64,000 nt of DNA from Sporothrix humicola (taxonomy: Eukaryota; Ascomycota; Sordariomycetes; Ophiostomatales; Ophiostomataceae): assembly GCA_021396245.1 (NCBI GenBank), contig WNYE01000006.1, positions 620,001 to 684,000 of the forward strand. The letters are read 5' to 3'. The position numbers were made by a program, and so were the translations under genes. Below, piece after piece: positions 1-9,836 of this stretch (position 1 is the stretch's first letter; each line of letters begins with the position of its first letter). Under the pieces are notes generated by a model that worked only from the letters and a program-made list of their open reading frames with translations, did not search any database and was not told the origin of the DNA.

Positions 1-2781
1 GTTCGCCCGCCTCGTCCGCAGCCTCGTCACCAGACACGAGCCGCCGGCCCTCGTTCAATGCCTCGGTCAAGCCAGTAACTGTCTCGCTGTCCTTCTCGCC
101 AGCGCCGCCACCGGCGCTGCCCCGGTCCTCGTCTTACCTGACACGACACCGCCGGACTCCCTCTGCTGTCTCCAACGCCTCTTCCTCCACAATCAGCGGC
201 GGCCAGCCCACACCACAGGCCACTTCGGAGGACCTGAAGGGCATGATCCCGGTGGTTGTTGGAGGCCACGGTTACGATGAGCACAGCAGCGTCCGCCAGT
301 CTCCCCCACCAATAACAGGCGACCGCCGGGGCATGCCTTCCGGCGCCGTCATCTCCCCGCCCGACTCGCCTCCCACGAGCGACGACGAGGGCCCGGAGAA
401 CCGCGGCCGCCGGTTGGAGAACATGACCGAACTGAAGCAGCTGCACGAGGCCATTAGCCAGCTTCCCCAGCAGCGCCGCTCCAGCTCGCCCAACGACGAG
501 CCGACTGACCTCGGTGTTCTGGTTGTCCAGCCGACCCCGCCCGTTCCTGTTGTCAGCAGCATCTCCGGTATCAACGGCACCAGCATGGCTAAGAACCGCA
601 GCAGCAGCACCGAGAGCGGCATGCGCCACAGCTTTAGCACAAGCTCGCTCGACCACCTGCGCATTGGCGGTGGCCGCAGCAGCAGCATTGGCAGCAATGG
701 CCGCCGTGTCTCGCACATGCGGTCGGCTACCGAGCCTAGCGTCTCGGTCTCGCCCTCGGCTGGCAGCTCAGTGGCCAACTCGGATGAGGAGAACGACCTC
801 GAAATCCTGGCAAAGCCTCCCATGGTCCGCAAGAAGTCGGGCGAGCTTGTTCGCCCTGCTCTGCGCCTGGGTTCCGGCCGCCGTCCTTCCAGCATGCCTG
901 GCACCCCGACCTTCTCCAAGGTTGTGCACTTTGACTCGCACCTCGAGCACGTCCGCCACTTCCTACAAGTCGACCGCCCTCTGGCCGTCAGCGCCGGCTC
1001 GTCGCCCGTCGAAGTGTACGACAGCGAATCGGAGTACCCATTTAACAGCAGTGTCCCCGGCCTGAAGCAGCAGCGTGGCAGCCCGCCGTTTGAGTGGGAG
1101 ATTGTCCTGACCAAGTTCCCTGTGGAGACGCCTGACCGTAAGGCTCTGCCTGTGCGTCTTGAGCGTGTCTGGCTGTCGCCCGACCAGAAGTTCCTGCACG
1201 GCTCGATTGCCTGCCTGAACCTGGCCTTCTCCAAGTCGGTTGTCTGCCGCTTTACTCTGGACTACTGGAAGACGACGTCTGAGATTGCTGCCGAGTACTG
1301 TGCCGAGATCGTGCCTCGCGTTGCTCCCCAGGGCCATGATCGTTTTAACTTCACTATCAAGCTGTCGGACCTGGCCAACCTGGAGACCAAGACCATGTAC
1401 TTCTGTATCCGCTACAATGTCGACGGCAAGGAGTTCTGGGACAACAACAACGGCAGCAACTTCCAGCTTGACTTCAAGAAGAAGATGCTTCCCATCAACG
1501 GCAAGAACGGTCTGCAGAACGGTGCCCTGCCCCGCAGCCACCACCGCCGGTCCAACTCGTCGACCGCGCCTCGCCCAGTCTCGATGCCGGTCTCCCTGGA
1601 CGACTTTGACGGTAACGCCAACGGCAGTAAGATGTTCGACCAGTCCGTCCACGAGTACCTTGGCGAGTCGGAGCACCCGGCTCTGCGCCTCAAGTCGTCG
1701 CAGTCGGCCACCAGCTTGGCTAGCGACAACCTGACGGCCCGCCTGGCTTCGCCCAGCGGCCAGGCCTTTGCCAACCGCTACGACTTTGGTGCTTCGCTCA
1801 CGGCCGCCATGCAGGCCGCCAAGGATGCCATGTCGACCAACAAGACCAACAAGCGCGACGGTGGCCTCTACATGAAGTCGGGCCGCAAGTTCGCCATTGT
1901 CCCAGCCCCATCCGCCGCCGCCGCTGTCAACGTCGCTGCCGCCTCGGCCAACACCAACCAGCGCGTTATCGCCATCAACACGACCAAGGAGCCCACGACC
2001 GTCGCCCTTCCCGTCGCCGCTCTCGACCGCGACTCCCGCTCGATCCTGACCGAATCGGCACTCTACGGCCCCGGAGGCATCGCATCCAAGTCGTACGACG
2101 AGATCGTCAGCAAATACTGCTTTGTACGTACCATGCCCGGGTCAAACGACCATCCGCCTTCGGCGTTTTCTTCGATGTCAACGTCATCAGCAACCATCAA
2201 CAACACCGAACATTGAACACAAAAACTAACAAGTGCGCTTTTTCCTCTCGATTTAGTATGTCCCTAAGCCGTCTCTTCCCACTAAGGATGGCCCTACGCA
2301 AAACGGACAGACGACCAACAGCGCCGACAAGAGCGACAAGAGCGACAAGAACACCACCGCCAGCCCTGCGTCGACCATCACCTCGGACGGCAGCCCGGTT
2401 CAGCAAGGCGGCCGCTTCTACCAGCAACCGGCGCCCCCCCGCTGGCACGGCGACCTCCCGAGCCGCGACTCGAGCTCTTCATCGATCCAGAGCTTTGGCT
2501 CTGCAGCGACGGCTTCGCCGCCGACCGCCCCTGTCCTGCCGCGCCGCAGCACACCGTTCCCGGTCAGCTCTAGCTCTCCGCCTACATTGGAGGGCAAGGG
2601 CGCCAACGATGGCAGCGACAACACGAACAGCAGCAACACGGCCTCGCCGGCGTCTCCTGCCTCGCTCGTGGGCGCGTTCCCTCCTTTCGCAGGGACACCG
2701 CCGGCAGACTTTGCGTTCATGAAGGACCGGTTCCCGTTTGCGAATGGAGACGGTCACTCGGCGCCGGCGATCAAGGGCTAG
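1..2781 (+). CDS. GAC1: Gac1-like PP1 glycogen-targeting regulatory subunit (5' truncated)
   Basis: The reading frame is already open at the left edge (codons from nt 3), so the start lies outside the window. Exons seen: 3-2123 and 2257-2781, with a phase-0 intron 2124-2256 (GTACGT donor, AACTAAC branch, TTTAG acceptor). An RVxF-type PP1 docking motif, KVVHF, is at nt 918-932, followed by the stretch DSHLEHVRHFLQVDRP that is usual in this family. A CBM21 carbohydrate-binding domain spans about nt 1130-1480, with the conserved FTLDYWKTTSE and WDNNNGSNFQLDF parts. Flanks are Ser/Pro-rich and look disordered. Such subunits bring protein phosphatase 1 to glycogen and glycogen synthase. The family call is firm; which yeast paralogue (Gac1, Pig1 or other) is closest cannot be decided here. 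Confidence 0.9.
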
Positions 2782-5138
2782 AGGCCCATTGTGGGATGGT
2801 CGGCCACAGCCGTCCTGCTCTGCCTCCTGCCGGTACCGATGCACAGCCTGTTGCATAAACGGCCGCATCGGCACTTCTCCTATCAATATCCACAACACTC
2901 TCATCCTCCGCCTTCTCTTCGCAGCATCTCCATATGATGACTGTTTCTCCTCTTACCTTTCTTCAACCTCCTTCAACGCATAGCGTACCCTGTGTTATTT
3001 GCACCTCTTTCGTCTTCTTCTCCTCTATTGTCGTTTATCTTTGTTTATTCATTCACGACCGCGCATACAAAGCCGCAGGTGGAAAGGGGTTTACCGGCGT
3101 CACATTTGCTTTTTCATTGCATAAATTTGGGTTTTTACGTTTTGTTTTCTGTTTTCAGCTTCATTTGTTTCTTCGGCGAGTGCAGCAAAAGGGAGGAAAC
3201 AGCCCCCCCAATCTCCAAACAGTATACGATAAAGGACGGGTGGGGACTATCGGATGGACGGACAAACAACTTTCAACAAACACGCCGGGATATCGGGAAC
3301 GAGCGTGGTTTCGTTTTGGCTTTTTATTCTTATTATAATCTGGGTATATTCGGGCATTGGTGTTCAGGGTACATATATTTTTTTCAGTTGTTTTTTTCGC
3401 GAGCGTCTTGCAGCCTGAAAAGCCTCAAAAAGCAGAACATGCAAGCAGAGACCAAAAAAGGTCTTTCTTTTTCTCGGAGTTTAAATCCTAATTTCCCGTT
3501 TGATGACCTATCTCAACGTTTCAATGAAATACAACAAGTGAATAAGTGAAAATGTGTGTGACTCTCATGTGGGCTGTGATTTATGTCTGGCCGTTGACTG
3601 TTTGTCTTCATAAGTGGAATCTGCTGTATCACGCATCTCCTGTTTGTCGGTGCTGCTTGGCGTTGACAACGATAGGATGAGTCGATAAGACTGGATGAGA
3701 GGATAAGGTGGTTGATAAGACGATAGGTTGGACAAGTCGGACTTTCCTTTTCTGTCGTACGAGTCGAATCCACTCACGATGACATCTGAGAGCTCATGTG
3801 CAGAAGAGTTTCCCCATGTCAAAGTGTCTAGGTAGCCTCTCACCATGCAGACAGCCTGTGCATTGTGCTTTCTTACTTTCTTTCGACGGACTTTGCTTTC
3901 CTTCTCCGATACCAGTGTCGCCGTGTTTTCAAATGGTATCCATTGATTCCCATAGATAAACTTTTGGGCCGTCTTATTGATTGGAATCCATCCTGTTGAT
4001 GCTCGATGCTCGTTCATGATGAATCGAGATTGTTGTTTCTCAGGCAAAAGTATGAAATATTGAATTTCAAGAAATAAAAGTCGAATTAAGAAGAAAAAAA
4101 CATCTTTTAAATCAAAGTGAGTTGTAAAGACTCTTCCATGTCCACAAAAGTCCTGACAGTTTTGGTTGACAGAAATTCTAATTTTTGCAACAGATCTCTG
4201 GTCGTGCAGGCCCACTTATTAGCCCAAACCAGCCAATCCCATTACATCCTTTCAGCGGAGGGGCAGATTCTTGTACCCCCAAGACTTGCCTGCCGGCAGA
4301 GTGTTCTGGCCCACTACTGTCTTACAGCACCCAGTCGAGCACAGTCTCACTAAAAACCGCTGTAATACTGCTATCCCCCCAGAGCATGTTGATAACACGA
4401 AAAGTTGTGAATCAACCAGAGAAATCAAAGGACTGCTTCTGGAAGGATCCCAAAGTATTATCCGGTCTTAAACTGTGTTTCTACAAAGTCAAATGAACGG
4501 CCATTGTTTTCAGGACGACAAGTGTAGTAACTCGGTTCTCGGTGAATAATTGTTCTCGCCTTGTGGCCAGCCCTTTTTTAGTGGACTTGTCCAAGCACAG
4601 GTCGAAACAGGAAGGTGAGCAACATGAGCAACAAACATTGAGTGCAAGAGGGGCATTTGTTTGGCAAACAACGCCGGCAATTTGAAATAAAGATTTGAGA
4701 GTAGAATAAGTAAATACAGGGGTAGTTACTACGGGAGAGATCGCTGGAGATGTGGCACTAGTGAGAAAATAAAAATAGTTGTCCGCGGGAAACCATGGCC
4801 ACCCGCGGGAAACCCAAGTTTGGCGCGGAAAAGTATGTCCTGCAACAACGTCCTGTTGTCTCTCATTTCACAGCTTGCATTTGCAAATGTGGCAGACGAA
4901 CACGAGACCGGGCACAGTTGACTCGCTTGCTCTCATTGAGCTCGAGCTTGAGCAGCGTCCTTCTTTGACTTGTTGGTTCCGCAGTCTCTAGAGCTCACTG
5001 CATTTTTCATGCAGAAAATCACACAACTACTACAAAGCATCTCAAGTGGTGGAAAACACAGGAACAAGAACAGCATCAATTGATTTACTTGCAATTATTT
5101 ATACTTTATTTTATTTTTTATTCTAATACGTGTCTCCC
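2782..5138. other. Intergenic region, 3' of GAC1-like gene and 3' of ACC deaminase
   Basis: 2.36 kb lying between the 3' ends of two convergent genes. The first ~700 nt are pyrimidine-rich and probably include the GAC1 3' UTR. The rest is AT-richer. The longest frame (3565-4215, minus strand) has unbiased codons and no domain, so I do not call it. A cluster of GATA motifs lies at 3671-3727. Confidence 0.6.
3671..3727. promoter_or_regulatory. Cluster of five GATA core motifs
   Basis: GATAGG or GATAAG cores start at 3671, 3684, 3702, 3714 and 3722, all on the + strand, in a degenerate tandem array. Fungal GATA factors (AreA/NIT2, SreA types) bind such cores. No promoter is known nearby, because both flanking genes end here, so a regulatory role is only a guess and a simple degenerate repeat is equally likely. 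Confidence 0.25.
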
Positions 5139-6239
5139 CTACTCCATCTTGGTGTACGCATTAAGTGCCAGCTGGCCGCCCAGGTGGGCATACAGGACGT
5201 TGGAGCCCGCGGGAATCTCGCCCCGGCGCACAAGGTCCATCATGCCAGCCAAGCTCTTGCCCTCGTAGACGGGGTCGGTAATAAAGGCCTCGGTGGCGGC
5301 ACCAAACTTGATGGCGTCGATGGTGACCTGGTCGGGGATGCCGTAGGTGCCGCCGTGGTAGCGGTCGTCGAGCAGAATGTCGGCCTCGGTGATGTCGCCG
5401 TCGGCCAGGCCGATCGCCTTGCCGGTGACCTGGGCGATCCGCAGAACTTGGGCAGCCGTCTGGGGGACCGTCGCCGAAGCGTCAATACCAATCACCTTGC
5501 GCTTCTTGATCTCGACGCCCTCGCCCGCCGCTTTTTGTCTCTCCTTCTCGGCCAGCTTGAAACCAGCGACCATGCCGCCCATTGTCGAGCCCGTCACGGC
5601 GCACACAATAATCACGTCGAAAAAGATGCCCAGCTGCTTCTCCTGCTGCTCCACCTCAAACGCCCACCGCGCGAAACCCAGGCCGCCCAGCGGGTGGTCC
5701 GACGCGCCGGCCGGGATGTAGTACGGCTTGGCGCCCTTTGCCTCCAGCTCGGACTGCAGCTCCTTGAGCGTCGGCTTGTGCTCAATGCCAAAGGGCGACG
5801 GGTCCAGGCGCACGTCGGCGCCCATCAGCCGCGACAGCTGGATGTTGCCGACGGTCTCGTAGCCCGGATCGTGCCAGTCGACCCAGTGCTCTTGGACGAG
5901 CGCCGCCTTGAGGCCCAAGCGGGCGGCCAGGGCAGCCACCTGCCGCGTGTGGTTGGACTGCACGCCGCCGATGCTGATAATCGTGTCGGCGCCCGACGCC
6001 TGGATCGCGGGCACAAAGTACTCGAGCTTGCGCGTCTTGTTGCCGCCGTAGGCCAGGCCGGCGTTGCAGTCCTCGCGCTTGGCAAAGATGTTCACGAGGC
6101 CTTTTCCTTCAGGACTCAGAGCCTTGGACATGCGCGGCAGCGGCTGGATGGGCGAGGCGCCAAACAGAAGAGGCTCGCGGGGAATGGCTGCAAAGGTGGC
6201 CGGCAGGACGACGTTGTCGGGGAGGGTAAGACTGGCCAT
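5139..6239 (-). CDS. 1-aminocyclopropane-1-carboxylate deaminase (PLP enzyme)
   Basis: Single exon, 366 aa, start at 6237-6239 (MASLTLPD). An upstream in-frame Met at 6392 would add a 51-residue stretch unlike the family. It is a fold-type II PLP enzyme. The PLP lysine is K68 in GGNK, and the substrate-binding loop is QSNHTRQ (94-100). The residues that separate true ACC deaminases from D-cysteine desulfhydrases appear to be present: Tyr325-Glu326 in DPVYEGKS and Leu353 in YAHLGG. The reaction is ACC to 2-oxobutyrate plus ammonia, which lowers plant ethylene or allows ACC use as a nitrogen source. It is cytosolic, with no targeting signal seen. It is next to, but transcribed independently of, a secreted lipase. 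Confidence 0.9.
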   Translation of the reverse strand: MASLTLPDNVVLPATFAAIPREPLLFGASPIQPLPRMSKALSPEGKGLVNIFAKREDCNAGLAYGGNKTRKLEYFVPAIQASGADTIISIGGVQSNHTRQVAALAARLGLKAALVQEHWVDWHDPGYETVGNIQLSRLMGADVRLDPSPFGIEHKPTLKELQSELEAKGAKPYYIPAGASDHPLGGLGFARWAFEVEQQEKQLGIFFDVIIVCAVTGSTMGGMVAGFKLAEKERQKAAGEGVEIKKRKVIGIDASATVPQTAAQVLRIAQVTGKAIGLADGDITEADILLDDRYHGGTYGIPDQVTIDAIKFGAATEAFITDPVYEGKSLAGMMDLVRRGEIPAGSNVLYAHLGGQLALNAYTKME

Positions 6240-7062
6240 TGTGGTGGGACGTGTATTGATGTGGGGAGAGGTGTTGGTGTTTAAAGTCGAGTAGTTCTGG
6301 GAGATGGTGTTGGAGTTGAAGAAAAAAGGCAAACAGCGAAACAGACCGGATGACCCAGAGGTTAAATAAAGAAGACGACAAGGTGCAGCCACTGGTAACC
6401 GAAGAAAAAAAAAAGATAGGCCGAGTAAAAGCAGTCCCTCACAACAACGGAGCTTAATCGGCGGCTATCAGATCTCGGCTTATGGAGGACTTCTCCTGAC
6501 GATGTCCAGCAAGGCCAGAACCTGTTATCTGCCCTGATGGCCAGTGAGATGCAGTCGTCCGTCTCCAACTTGAAGCTGGTCTCCAAGTCTGGGCAAGTCT
6601 AGGAGATCCGCTCGAGTATCCCGCGGCCCCTCTTTCTGCAGTGGAATCTCATCTTGGTTCGTCTGTCGTCACTCTGATTTCCCCTCTTTCTTTGCTGCAC
6701 TTGTAGACTTATTCGGCTGCACCCACTCTTTCTGCATTAGCGTTGATGAGCTCGACTCGGGGCCGCCGCTAGAAGGAAAGAAGGAGATGAAGAAGAAGAA
6801 AAGAACTTACCAGCGATATCCTCTTTTTCTCTTTTCTTTCTTTTCTCCGATCCATGTGGACAATTTCCCGTTATCGTTACTCCGACATGTTATTCATAGC
6901 GTGAGCCTTACAGGGCAATATCCAAAAGATCGTCTAAAAAGCAATAACATTTCTGTTTGACCAAAATAATATCTAGCAGTCTTCCACTTACCCTTGTCTT
7001 TTTTTGTTTCTATCACCGTCGTCCTTCATCACTCTACCTTCTCTGTCAAAACAGTCCCTCCC
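6240..7062. other. Intergenic: ACC deaminase promoter and lipase 3' flank
   Basis: The ACC deaminase promoter should lie here. Its proximal 150 nt are CT-rich on the coding strand. TATCAGAT at about 6465 is close to, but not, the ATCWGATAA iron-GATA consensus. No other gene is seen. Confidence 0.5.
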
Positions 7063-8571
7063 TCAGCCGGCCCCCATCAGACCAAGACCAGCGCCCGGGC
7101 CTTCGGTCCACCACCAGTCCGGCAGCAAGTACAGCGGATCCAGCGGGATCGTCACCTGCTGAGACACACACCCCGTGGCCGGAATGTCGATTTTGCCCGT
7201 CTCGCCGTCCAGCTTGGCCGCCAGGTAGTCCATTGCCCGCGGTCGGCCGCTCCACAGCTCGTCGTTGTGTCCGCCCAGTGTGTTGCGGTGGAACAGAATG
7301 TTGGCGCCTTCCTTGCAAAACTTGTCCACAATCTCGGCCGTCTCCGCCACCGGGCTCATCTCGTCGTTCTCGGCCTTGTAGTAGAAGCTCGGCATCTTGG
7401 GCGTGCCGTGCAGACCCATGACGCCGTCCGCATTGATCACTTCCTGGAGCGCCGGGTTGGCCCAGTCGTCCCACCCGTTCTTGAAGTAGTCAAACACGTT
7501 TTGGCCCGAGAACGCGTCGAGCGCGTCCGCGCCCGTCATGGTCGTCGCGTTCATGAAGCCCGTCTTGTTGTACGGACCAGTCGGGTGCAGCTGCTCCAGC
7601 AGGAAATCGCGCGCTTCGGGGTGCTGGACCGTGATTCCGAGAATACTGGTGACCACAAGCCCCGCCGTGTCTTTGCCGTTCATCCGCTCGTCCACCGTCG
7701 TCATGTTGGGCGACGACCCGCCAATCACGGATGCGTCAATCACGAGGTCCGGCGCATACGACTCGGCCAGCTCGGCCGCGAACTCGGCCGCGAACGCGCC
7801 GCCGCTGTAGCCCCACAGGCCGACCTTGACCCGGTCCATCTGCAGGCCTAGCTGTGGCCCGGCCACGCTCAGCACCGACCGCATCGCGTCCAGCGTCGCA
7901 TGTCCCGCCTGCACGCCCGCGCAGAAACTCGCGCCGGGGCCCTCGTAGTCGGGCACCAGCACAAACCACCCGCGCGCCAGCATGTCGCGCATCTCGCCGT
8001 ACGGCTCTCTCATCTGGAGGAGGTAGGATGGAGCGGCGTCTGGGTCGGCACTGTCCGACGGGACCTCGTACGTCACAAGGGCGTGGGAGCAGGCCGTCGT
8101 GTTCATCTTGCTGTCATGCACGGTGCTGTTTGCCCCCGGCAGACAGGCCGCGTGCGACTTGGGAATGAAGACCGTCCCCACCGACCACGATGCATTGTTG
8201 CGGCTGTCCGTCGTCCGGTACAGCACCTGGAACGTGTCAATCGCGTTGCGGATGTTGAGTGTCGGGTACGCGTGCGGGCGCGTCCTCAACACCTCACCCG
8301 GTTTCGCCAATTCCCACCCGGCCGGCGGCGAGTACCAGGCGTCTTTGCTGGGAGGGGGCAGATAGCTGTTCTTCGTTGTGGAAGTGCCATTGGTATGGCC
8401 AGTCGCGTTGGTCGACGGCGGTGCTTGCAAAAATTTGACAACTTCGCCAGTGACCGGACTGTTGTGAATTGAAAACCCGGCAGATGCTGTAGACACAAGA
8501 GTGCTGGCGAGCAACAGGCTCGACCAGAGCCGATGCAGGCCAAATCCTGCGTGTAATCGAGAGTCGGCCAT
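7063..8571 (-). CDS. Secretory lipase, LIP family (CalA-like)
   Basis: Single exon, 502 aa. The N-terminus has a hydrophobic signal segment at about residues 15-31 ending ASTLVSTASA, so export is expected. The nucleophile elbow is GYSGG at 254-258 with Ser256. The likely acid and base are Asp403 in AENDEMSP and His435 in GGHNDE, matching the Ser-Asp-His order of the Pfam LIP family (fungal secreted triacylglycerol lipases such as Candida CAL-A). Several N-glycosylation sequons (for example NATG, NNAS, NMTT, NKTG, NATT) fit a secreted enzyme. There are no introns. The substrate range cannot be read from sequence. Confidence 0.88.
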   Translation of the reverse strand: MADSRLHAGFGLHRLWSSLLLASTLVSTASAGFSIHNSPVTGEVVKFLQAPPSTNATGHTNGTSTTKNSYLPPPSKDAWYSPPAGWELAKPGEVLRTRPHAYPTLNIRNAIDTFQVLYRTTDSRNNASWSVGTVFIPKSHAACLPGANSTVHDSKMNTTACSHALVTYEVPSDSADPDAAPSYLLQMREPYGEMRDMLARGWFVLVPDYEGPGASFCAGVQAGHATLDAMRSVLSVAGPQLGLQMDRVKVGLWGYSGGAFAAEFAAELAESYAPDLVIDASVIGGSSPNMTTVDERMNGKDTAGLVVTSILGITVQHPEARDFLLEQLHPTGPYNKTGFMNATTMTGADALDAFSGQNVFDYFKNGWDDWANPALQEVINADGVMGLHGTPKMPSFYYKAENDEMSPVAETAEIVDKFCKEGANILFHRNTLGGHNDELWSGRPRAMDYLAAKLDGETGKIDIPATGCVSQQVTIPLDPLYLLPDWWWTEGPGAGLGLMGAG

Positions 8572-9836
8572 TGTCGTCGTGTTTCGACTGCCGATTCCAA
8601 CAGTCAGACAATCACAAACAACAGATCCTCAATGTGCCTCGTGAGTAGCGCCTGTTGGCATGTCGAAAACAATTCGAGGGAACAAGATAAGCGAAGGAGG
8701 TGTAAAGAGGGAGAAAATATCCATGTCCATGTAATGAGTGCCATGGATGGTGTACATGTGCTGTCCATCTTCTCCTCTCGGCTTTTGTTTCGGCACCCGA
8801 GTGGTCCCCTTCTCCTCGAAAAAGTCGATAATCATCACAATATCCCCAGATTCTGTGAAATGCACACATTTGTTATGGTGGCCCCCAATTATCCGGCGGT
8901 AGATGCTTCCGGTTGGGAACATTCTGAAATTCAACGGCATCGCAATACCGGCCTGTATGTTGCCGCAAATTCAACGTCGATATCGACCTCGGGGTGTCGA
9001 TAACCGCCCGTTTCTGTTGCAAAAATAGAACAAATAGATATGTTTCCAAAGAGCGTCGTAGCCAGCGATTCTCGAATGATATGCCGTGGTTGCTTAACCG
9101 AGCAAACTGGGCAATTTGTTGACAGCGTGTTGCTGGGATCTGCTGTCAAAGTCTGTTCTGTAAGTCAGTTCAATTTTGTTCTACTCAATCGCAAATCAAC
9201 ATATCCAAAAAGATTTAGTAGAATGTTTCTCCAGTATCCAAAAAGGCCAAGCTCCAGTAACGTTTCTTGTCGAATTCTAGAAACGCGGCTCCAAGTGATC
9301 TGCCCTTGCATATCTTTTGCCTTTAGCCTAGATATGCCCTCCCAGAGACGACAGATAAGAAAGACCACTATACTGATAGGATACCGCCTAAAGAAGCTTT
9401 GCAGCCCCCTGGCATATCAATCTTTTATACCTTGTATAAAGCGGAGGCCATAATGTGGGAGGGCGTTAAAGCTGTCCCAAAATAGAAAACATGCAAATAG
9501 ACATAAATGGACCTAGATAGACACGGCCATCGGGTACCTGAGTCGGCTCCTGAGATCGGCTCAGATGAATTGACGGCAAGCAAACAAACAATCCTGTGGT
9601 GATTGATCGTACGGTCCGCGGTCCTAGCAAATATAGTTAAGACGGGAGCGGAAGACCACACGATGGCATGATGCGGTTATCACCAGGTTGAACCACGGTG
9701 CGTGTTCTCCATCAGTGAATCTCCACTTGATTTCGACCAAGTCCACAACCGCATTTCGAACAACAGTCTCGGTGACTTCACATCACATCCTGTCTTGTCT
9801 CTATCCAGGAGATCGACATCAGCATTGATTGCCACC
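8572..9836. other. Divergent intergenic region between lipase and FAD oxidase
   Basis: About 1.26 kb holding both promoters. Base composition drops toward AT at 9000-9480. No conserved frame, tRNA or repeat is recognised. Confidence 0.5.

Noticed and set aside
3565..4215. 216-residue minus-strand frame in the first large gap
   Set aside because: No codon bias, no recognisable domain, and it covers the GATA-rich repeat.
9702..9836. Upstream in-frame extension of the FAD oxidase
   Set aside because: Starting at 9837 gives a clean signal peptide and a strong start context; the extension would bury the signal.
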